Positions 6,715 to 12,088 of a DNA stretch of 13,331 bases are shown in pieces (the stretch's first letter is position 1; each line of letters opens with the position of its first letter). The position numbers and the translations under genes were made by a program. The notes beneath the pieces were generated by a model. That model saw only the letters and a program-made list of their open reading frames with translations. It made no database searches and was not told the origin of the DNA. This DNA comes from Flavobacteriaceae bacterium (GTDB taxonomy: Bacteria; Bacteroidota; Bacteroidia; Flavobacteriales; Flavobacteriaceae): assembly GCA_014763515.1 (NCBI GenBank), contig JACXVH010000028.1:1-13331 (forward strand), written 5' to 3'.

Positions 6715-7359
6715 ATGACGAAAAAAGGTTTGTATTTTTTAGGACTAACCATCCTAGTACTGTCGGTTTTAACAGGATTCAATTCAGTAGAAACCGAAAC
6801 ACTTGAAGGATTCTATTTAGATAAAAACAGTAACTATGTTTACGGAGTGCCTTCAGAAAGAAATGAGCTAGAAAGTGAGACAAGTGTTATCATTCCGTTT
6901 GTTGGAAAAACATTTGTAGGTTTTAGAGAAGCAATTGCTTTTAAAGAATCAAGAGGAAAACTAAATTTGGTAAACCCTTTTGGATATATGGGTAAATATC
7001 AATTTGGAAGAAGTACTCTAAGAACTTTAGGAATTTATGATTTTCAAGAATTCCTTCGTAATGCCGATTGGCAAGAAAAAGCATTTAGAGCTTTAATTGC
7101 TAGAAATAAATGGGAACTGCGCAATGAAATTAAAAAATATTGTGGTAGAAAAATAAACGGCATTCAAATTACTGAGTCAGGTTTGTTAGCTGCGGCTCAT
7201 TTAGGAGGTGCTGGTTCGGTGAAAAAGTACCTGAGAAGTAATGGAAGAAGCGGTTTTAAAGATGGTTTTGGTACTTCTTTAAGAAGCTATATTAAAAAAT
7301 TTGGAGGTTATGATGTTTCTCACATCAAAGCCGATAAAAATGCAAAAGTAAAGTTATAA
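6715..7359 (+). CDS. Secreted lysozyme/lytic-transglycosylase-like protein
   Basis: Probable exported peptidoglycan-cleaving enzyme. Residues 1-22 form a signal peptide (MTKKGLYFLGLTILVLSVLTG). A short variable linker (25-60) leads to a lysozyme-fold domain. It opens with FREAIAFKESRGKLNLVNPFG, where Glu78 is in the expected catalytic position. GYMGKYQFG (90-98) follows, as in transglycosylase/muramidase folds, and SGLLAAAHLGGAGSVKKYL (155-173) is the typical later helix. I see no LysM repeat. The 214-residue length suits a single catalytic domain. It is transcribed from its own promoter and ends at a terminator that lies inside the opposing gene. Its neighbours MltG and DapF support a cell-wall role; the exact cleavage reaction is inferred. 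Confidence 0.8.
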   Translation: MTKKGLYFLGLTILVLSVLTGFNSVETETLEGFYLDKNSNYVYGVPSERNELESETSVIIPFVGKTFVGFREAIAFKESRGKLNLVNPFGYMGKYQFGRSTLRTLGIYDFQEFLRNADWQEKAFRALIARNKWELRNEIKKYCGRKINGIQITESGLLAAAHLGGAGSVKKYLRSNGRSGFKDGFGTSLRSYIKKFGGYDVSHIKADKNAKVKL

Positions 7360-8082
7360 CTAACTTTTATGAATAATAAAAATGCAAGGTCGCTTATGTA
7401 AGTCGACCTTGTTTTTTTTCCACTCGCTTACAGTTTTTGTTTTAATAAATTCTGTAGGAAGGGTTATATCACAAGCAATACATAAGTGTGTTTGAGGATT
7501 TAATATTTGAATTAAATCATCCAATAATTTATTATTTCTATACGGAGTTTCAATAAATAATTGCGATTGATTTTTTTCTTGAGAAAGTTTTTCAAATTGT
7601 TTTATTGCATTTCTTTTTTCACTGGCATCAATGGGTAAATAACCATTAAAAGCAAAGCTTTGCCCGTTCATGCCACTAGCCATAATGGCTAATAAAATTG
7701 AACTAGGGCCAACTAATGGAACAACTTGAATACCTTTTTCATGAGCTAGTTTTACAATTACTGCTCCTGGATCAGCAACCCCTGGACAGCCTGCTTCGCT
7801 CATTAACCCAACATTTAAACCGTTTAACAGTGGTTCTAACATTTTATAATGTTCACTAGTTTCGGTGTGTTTATTAAGTAGACTTAGTTTAAGTTCAGAT
7901 TGTTTTTTATCGGGTTGAACACTTTTTATAAAGCGTCTTGCTGTTTTTTCATTTTCAACTATAAAGTGATCAATAAAATCAATACTTCTTTTAATAGTTT
8001 GAGGTAATACATCTTCAGGATTCATTTCTCCCAGTGTAGTTGGGATTAAGTAAAGTTTGCCTAAAAATTGTAAAGGTTTCAT
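7360..8082 (-). CDS. RsmI-like SAM-dependent methyltransferase (tetrapyrrole methylase fold)
   Basis: Member of the tetrapyrrole methylase / RsmI (YraL) superfamily; RsmI proper 2'-O-methylates C1402 of 16S rRNA. At 240 residues it is shorter than RsmI (about 285) and lacks the usual C-terminal extension. Visible motifs are LYLIPTTLGEM (10-20, RsmI-like LYVVPTPIGN), SEAGCPGVADPG (95-106, matching SDAGTPLISDPG), VPLVGPSS (121-128) and ETPYRN (178-183, matching ESPHR). Bacteroidota often carry such a short paralogue beside a genuine RsmI, so the substrate is not certain and I give no symbol. Its ATG overlaps the phosphatase stop by 4 bases (ATGA), and it is the last gene of the dnaA operon. Its final codons contain the plus-strand terminator of the convergent gene, whose stop codon directly abuts this one. 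Confidence 0.88.
   Translation of the reverse strand: MKPLQFLGKLYLIPTTLGEMNPEDVLPQTIKRSIDFIDHFIVENEKTARRFIKSVQPDKKQSELKLSLLNKHTETSEHYKMLEPLLNGLNVGLMSEAGCPGVADPGAVIVKLAHEKGIQVVPLVGPSSILLAIMASGMNGQSFAFNGYLPIDASEKRNAIKQFEKLSQEKNQSQLFIETPYRNNKLLDDLIQILNPQTHLCIACDITLPTEFIKTKTVSEWKKNKVDLHKRPCIFIIHKS
7385..7419 (+). terminator. Intrinsic terminator of the lysozyme-like gene, embedded in an antisense CDS
   Basis: CAAGGTCGCTTA pairs with TAAGTCGACCTTG (one bulged A), with a two-base TG apex that would open to a larger loop. Eight T follow. It begins 26 bases past the plus-strand stop codon, ideal for an intrinsic terminator. All of it lies within the last 20 or so codons of the minus-strand methyltransferase, where it encodes the KVDLHKRPC region. 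Confidence 0.8.
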
Positions 8083-8537
8083 TTTGTTAGTTTTTCTGTA
8101 ATTACATCACAGGCTTTATCGAGCATGTTGTAAACATTCTCAAAACCATCAACTCCTCCATAGTATGGATCTGGAACTTCAACATTTTCGCCAGGAAATA
8201 ATTCGTTAAGTATTAATGTAACTTTTGTTTTGTCTGTTTCATTTTCAGCTAACGACAAAATATTTTTGTAATTAGACATATCCATGGCATAGATATAATC
8301 AAATTCTTTAAAATCTTTAGTCGAGAACTGTCGTGCTTTTTGCTGAGAAATATCTAATCCTTTTTGTTTTGCAATAGCAATTGATCGTTTGTCTGGTTTT
8401 TCGCCTGCATGCCATCCGCCTGTTCCTGCTGAATCTACAATAAAATTATTTTTAGAAAGTTTAGATTTTAAGATGCCTTCTGCTAAAGGAGAACGACAAA
8501 TGTTACCTAAACAAACCATTAAAATTTTAGTAGGCAT
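8079..8537 (-). CDS. Low-molecular-weight protein tyrosine phosphatase
   Basis: Cytoplasmic phosphatase acting on phosphotyrosine (some relatives act on phosphoarginine). At 152 residues it has the normal family length. The P-loop CLGNICRS gives nucleophile Cys9 and Arg15, and the general acid Asp123 is in VPDPYYGG (121-128). The AGTGGWHAGEKPD block (37-49) is also typical. The substrate is unknown. There is no kinase or capsule gene nearby, so a polysaccharide-export role as in Wzb is not supported by context. Its ATG overlaps the dnaA stop by one base (TAATG) and its own stop overlaps the methyltransferase start, implying translational coupling through the operon. Confidence 0.95.
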   Translation of the reverse strand: MPTKILMVCLGNICRSPLAEGILKSKLSKNNFIVDSAGTGGWHAGEKPDKRSIAIAKQKGLDISQQKARQFSTKDFKEFDYIYAMDMSNYKNILSLAENETDKTKVTLILNELFPGENVEVPDPYYGGVDGFENVYNMLDKACDVITEKLTK

Positions 8538-9964
8538 TATTGCGATAATTTTTTGTTTAAGTCATCAACAAACTTACGGAATTGTTTATCAGTAGAAACT
8601 AAGTTGTCTACAGTTTTACAAGCATGAAGAACCGTTGCATGATCTCTATTTCCAATTTGACTACCAATATTTGCTAATGAGTTTTTAGTGTATTTTTTAG
8701 CAAAGAACATAGCTAATTGTCTAGCTTGAACAACATCTCTTTTACGAGTTTTTGATTGTAATGTTTCAATATCTAGTTGAAAATAATCTGAAACAATTTT
8801 TTGAATATAATCTACAGAAATTTCACGCTTAATATTTTTAACAAATTTCTCAACAACTTGTTTTGCAAGATCAATTGTAACTTCTTTTTTATTGAAAGAA
8901 GATTGAGCAATTAAAGAAATTATTGCTCCTTCAAGTTCTCTTACGTTTGATTTGATGTTTTTTGCAACATATTCTATAATTTCTTCTGGCATTTCTACAC
9001 CATCTCGGTATAAAATGTTTTTTAAGATAGAAATACGTGTTTCATAATCAGGTTGGTGTAGCTCCGCTGAAAGTCCCCATTTGAAACGAGATAATAAACG
9101 TTGTTCAATATCTTGCATGTCGACAGGAGCTTTGTCGGATGTTAAAATAACCTGTTTTCCATTTTGATGTAAATGGTTGAAAATGTGAAAGAAAACATCT
9201 TGTGTTCCAGATTTTCCTGATAAGAATTGAACGTCATCGATAATTAACACGTCTATTAATTGGTAGAAGTGAATAAAATCGTTTCGTGTATTTTTCTTAA
9301 CAGATTCTATATATTGCTGAGTAAAAATTTCAGCCGAAATATAAAGAACGGTTTTTTCAGGATGTTTTTCTTTGATTTCAACCCCAATTGCATGAGCAAG
9401 GTGAGTTTTGCCAAGTCCAACTCCTCCAAATATTAACAATGGATTAAAAGAAGTTCCTCCTGGTTTGTTAGCAACAGCCATACCGGCACTTCTAGCCAAT
9501 CTATTTGAGTCTCCTTCTAAAAAGTTATCAAAGCTGTAATTAGCATTTAATTGAGAATCAATGTTAATATTTCGAATACCAGGAATTATAAAAGGATTTT
9601 TTAGTTCTGGATCTTTTTGTACAATAGGAACATCTACCTCTTGGGGTTTTACTGCTTGTCTATCGTTACTAGGAATTTGGTGTGTAAACGGAAGTTTATT
9701 GTTATAAGAGTTTTCCATCTTAATTTTATACAATAACTTTGCGTTTGGTCCAAGTTCTTTAGTTAATGCTACTTTTAAAAGTTTAACATAATGTTCTTCT
9801 AGCCATTCGTAAAAGAATTTACTAGGCACTTGAATAGAAAGCGCATTGTCTGTTAAGTCAACTGACTGTATCGGTTCGAACCAAGTTTTATAGGCTTGTT
9901 CTTGGATATTATCCTTTATGAATGACAGACAGTTTTTCCATACTGATTGCGCAGTTTTACTCAT
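8537..9964 (-). CDS. dnaA: Chromosomal replication initiator DnaA
   Basis: AAA+ ATPase that binds DnaA boxes and melts the origin. All four domains are present in 475 residues. Domain I (about 1-85) begins with VWKNCLSFIKDNIQEQAYKTW. Domain II is a variable linker (about 86-140). Domain III has Walker A GGVGLGKT (180-187), Walker B VLIIDD (239-244), sensor 1 LTSD (274-277) and the box VII RLLSRF (289-294). Domain IV contains the DNA-binding signature IGNRDHATVLHA (437-448). The start is ATG at 9964 in MSKTAQSVW. It heads an operon with the phosphatase and methyltransferase, overlapping the former by one base. About 240 bases of non-coding DNA separate it from the divergent thioesterase gene. 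I found no clear DnaA boxes there, so neither an adjacent origin nor autoregulation through boxes is evident. Confidence 0.98.
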   Translation of the reverse strand: MSKTAQSVWKNCLSFIKDNIQEQAYKTWFEPIQSVDLTDNALSIQVPSKFFYEWLEEHYVKLLKVALTKELGPNAKLLYKIKMENSYNNKLPFTHQIPSNDRQAVKPQEVDVPIVQKDPELKNPFIIPGIRNINIDSQLNANYSFDNFLEGDSNRLARSAGMAVANKPGGTSFNPLLIFGGVGLGKTHLAHAIGVEIKEKHPEKTVLYISAEIFTQQYIESVKKNTRNDFIHFYQLIDVLIIDDVQFLSGKSGTQDVFFHIFNHLHQNGKQVILTSDKAPVDMQDIEQRLLSRFKWGLSAELHQPDYETRISILKNILYRDGVEMPEEIIEYVAKNIKSNVRELEGAIISLIAQSSFNKKEVTIDLAKQVVEKFVKNIKREISVDYIQKIVSDYFQLDIETLQSKTRKRDVVQARQLAMFFAKKYTKNSLANIGSQIGNRDHATVLHACKTVDNLVSTDKQFRKFVDDLNKKLSQ

Positions 9965-10008
9965 AGATAAACTTTTTTATAGTTGCTTAAAGGTTAATAA
10001 ATTGTTTT

Positions 10009-10026
10009 TCAAGGCTTAGCCCTTGA
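10009..10026 (-). promoter_or_regulatory. GC-rich hairpin in the dnaA leader
   Basis: TCAAGG and CCTTGA enclose a short centre, and the inner GGCT/AGCC can extend the pairing with one bulge. It is the only G+C-rich patch in an otherwise AT-rich intergenic region and lies 45-62 bases before the dnaA start. There is no T-run after it on the minus strand, so it is not a classic terminator. A role in dnaA mRNA stability or translation is possible but unproven. Confidence 0.3.
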
Positions 10027-10050
10027 GTAGGTTTTGGTTGATTGGGAAAA

Positions 10051-10058
10051 CAAATATG
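10051..10058 (-). promoter_or_regulatory. Candidate dnaA promoter -7 element
   Basis: The minus strand reads CATATTTG, one mismatch from TAnnTTTG, at 87 bases before the dnaA ATG. No good -33 element is visible upstream. It is the best box I see in the dnaA-thioesterase gap, and would place the hairpin at 10009-10026 inside the leader. Confidence 0.3.
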
Positions 10059-10206
10059 TGAACAATTTTTTGTAAAAAAAAATAGAAATGCTATTGATTT
10101 TTTGAAAAAAATATTGTAACCCATTTTTTGGTTTAGGAAACTTTTTTTAACATTTCTTTAATATTAAAGTGTTATCTTACAAAATAAAAAAATTACGAAA
10201 ATATTT

Positions 10207-10608
10207 ATGAAAATTTTTGATATACAAGTTCGAGTACGATATGCTGAAACAGATCAAATGGGAGTAGTTTATCATGGTAATTATGCTCAGTTTTTTGAAA
10301 TGGGTAGAGTAGAGTGGTTAAGGAATATGGGTATTTCTTATAAGTCTATGGAAGAAGAAGGTATAATGCTTCCTGTAGTTTCACTTACCATGAATTATAA
10401 AAAATCTGCTCGTTATGATGATTTATTAACTGTAAGAACAATTTTGAAGAAACTGAGTTCTGTTAAAATTGAATTTGATTACGAAATTTATAACGAAGAA
10501 AATGAGTTATTAACAATTGGAAATTCTATTTTGGTTTTTGTGGATATGAAAACAGGTAGACCAACGATGGTTCCAAAATATATAAGTGAAAAAGTTGAAC
10601 TTTTATAA
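10207..10608 (+). CDS. 4HBT-family acyl-CoA thioesterase (YbgC-like)
   Basis: Hot-dog-fold thioesterase that hydrolyses acyl-CoA esters; the chain specificity is not readable. The 133-residue protein matches the family length and has the signature RVRYAETDQMGVVYHGNYAQFFE (9-31), with the catalytic Asp16 and the His23-Gly-Asn segment. It is divergent from dnaA. No Tol-Pal genes are present here, unlike the E. coli ybgC locus, so a link to Tol-Pal is not supported. Its last 6 bases overlap the 3' end of the convergent yigZ gene. I found no consensus promoter upstream, although the gap is AT-rich. Confidence 0.9.
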   Translation: MKIFDIQVRVRYAETDQMGVVYHGNYAQFFEMGRVEWLRNMGISYKSMEEEGIMLPVVSLTMNYKKSARYDDLLTVRTILKKLSSVKIEFDYEIYNEENELLTIGNSILVFVDMKTGRPTMVPKYISEKVELL

Positions 10609-11229
10609 TTCTTCTTTTTCTTTAATTGTTACTTCGAAGAGTGAATTGAAAATGTTGAAGATTTCTTCAGCATTTTTTTTTCGAGTTGCAATTTCAATTT
10701 CGCAGGCAAGTTCCATTTTTTGATTAATGATTAAAATATTTTTTTCTTTTATTATTCGCATCACTTTATTCATGTTTTTATAGTCGAAATTAACATAGAA
10801 ATGTTTGTCAATAGTTTTCTCAATTATTTCACATTCTTCTAAAGCCATTTGTGCAGTAGTCTTATAAGCATTTATTAAACCACTAACTCCTAATTTTACT
10901 CCACCAAAATATCGAACTACAACTACTAAAACATTTGTTACTTCAAAAGATTGAATTTGTCCAAAAATAGGCATTCCGGCACTATTATTCGGTTCTCCAT
11001 CATCATTTGCTCTGTAATACTTAGTTTCTGTTCCAATTTGAAAAGCATAGCACCAGTGTCGAGCAGAAAAATGTTGTTTTTTAAGTTCAGCTAAATGCTC
11101 TTTAACTTCATCTTCACTTGTAACTGGAATAGCATAACCAAAAAATTTACTGTTTTTATCTTTGAATAAAACTTCAATTGAGGGTTGGTCTATAGTTTTG
11201 TAAGTGTCGATAATTTGGTCTTGATTCAT
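10603..11229 (-). CDS. yigZ: YigZ/IMPACT-family protein
   Basis: Conserved protein of the UPF0029 (Impact N-terminal) family; related eukaryotic IMPACT proteins act in translational control, and the bacterial role is not settled. The 208-residue protein has the N-terminal domain (about 15-130) with SARHWCYAFQIG (55-66), DDGEPNNSAGMPI (76-88) and VVVRYFGGVKLGVSGLINAY (103-122), which is the family signature. A second small alpha/beta domain (about 140-205, DUF1949-like) may bind nucleic acid. It starts one base after the EamA stop codon and is the last visible gene of the ribD-led operon. Its 3' end overlaps the thioesterase gene by 6 bases, and no clear terminator separates the two. Confidence 0.92.
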   Translation of the reverse strand: MNQDQIIDTYKTIDQPSIEVLFKDKNSKFFGYAIPVTSEDEVKEHLAELKKQHFSARHWCYAFQIGTETKYYRANDDGEPNNSAGMPIFGQIQSFEVTNVLVVVVRYFGGVKLGVSGLINAYKTTAQMALEECEIIEKTIDKHFYVNFDYKNMNKVMRIIKEKNILIINQKMELACEIEIATRKKNAEEIFNIFNSLFEVTIKEKEEL

Positions 11230-11230
11230 A

Positions 11231-12088
11231 TTAATTGGTAACTAAAAATAGTGCAATAATGGCTAGTGCGATTCCGAAATAATTTTGTTTGCTCATTTTT
11301 TCCTTAAAAAAGATAGTGCCAACAAATGTTGTGAACAAAATTACACCAATATTTAATATTGTAAAAATTATTGAACTATCCATGTTTTCGGTTTGTAATG
11401 CTTTAGTTAAATAAAACATCGAAAAGAAGTTGGGAACACCTAAAGAAATTCCTGCTATGAAATTTCTAAGTTCAAAGTGAAATTCTTTTTTTAAAATTTT
11501 ATAAACTATTAAAAAACAGCCAAAAATAAAAGCAAATAGGAATGTAAAAGCAGAAAATAAACTTACTTCATCTTTTGTTAAATGCGAATGTTGTGTAAAG
11601 TTTATAAGTGTGTCAATAATTCCTGCGCCAAAAAATAAAAGAATGGGAAACTTAAATGAGGAAAAATTTATTTTCTCATTTTCATTTTTGGAAACAAAGA
11701 AAACAGCAAAAAGCGCTAAAACAATTCCTAGAATTATTAAAGTTGTAATGTTCTCTTTAAAATAAAATATTCCAAATAGAATAGGAACTATCATTGACAT
11801 TTTACTGGCAACAGAGGCAACTGTTAAACCATTAATTTGTGTAGTTTTTCCTATAACATAGAATACTGTAATAAATAAAATACCTAAAATAATAGAGTTT
11901 GTAAACCAGTCTTGTTCGCTTATTTGGTGTAGCTGTATCTTAGATTGATTGAGAAATAAGCCTAAAATAAAAGCAATTAAATAATTGAAAACAATTGCTT
12001 GAAAAGTATCAACTTTTATTAGTTTAAAAATTTTAAATAAAATATACAAACACCCAGAAAAAAAGAGCGCCAATAAAATATTAACCAT
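11231..12088 (-). CDS. EamA/DMT-superfamily membrane transporter
   Basis: Predicted inner-membrane exporter or permease of the drug/metabolite transporter superfamily. The 285 residues are mostly hydrophobic and can be laid out as about ten membrane helices in two EamA-like halves (about 1-135 and 145-285). The typical end-of-half pattern is visible at IPILFGIFYFKENITTLIILGIVLALFAVFFV in the first half (residues about 100-131) and at FFKEKMSKQNYFGIALAIIALFLV in the second (260-283). The charged link KNENEKINFSSFKF joins the halves. Substrate is unknown. It overlaps the ribD-HAD gene by 8 bases and precedes yigZ by one base, so it is co-expressed with riboflavin synthesis. A role in flavin transport would be speculative, as EamA specificity is poorly predicted by context. 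Confidence 0.87.
   Translation of the reverse strand: MVNILLALFFSGCLYILFKIFKLIKVDTFQAIVFNYLIAFILGLFLNQSKIQLHQISEQDWFTNSIILGILFITVFYVIGKTTQINGLTVASVASKMSMIVPILFGIFYFKENITTLIILGIVLALFAVFFVSKNENEKINFSSFKFPILLFFGAGIIDTLINFTQHSHLTKDEVSLFSAFTFLFAFIFGCFLIVYKILKKEFHFELRNFIAGISLGVPNFFSMFYLTKALQTENMDSSIIFTILNIGVILFTTFVGTIFFKEKMSKQNYFGIALAIIALFLVTN

Noticed and set aside
8389..8595. Open frame of 68 codons antisense to the phosphatase and the end of dnaA
   Set aside because: It spans the overlap of two clear genes on the other strand and has no recognisable motif.
9965..10206. Possible chromosomal origin beside dnaA
   Set aside because: There is no cluster of TTATCCACA-like boxes. AT-richness alone is not evidence, since the whole window is AT-rich.
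10585..10630. Possible bidirectional terminator at the thioesterase-yigZ overlap
   Set aside because: The arms are A/T-rich with an internal mismatch and no strong stem. Pairing of GAAAAAG with CTTTTTC is expected by chance here.
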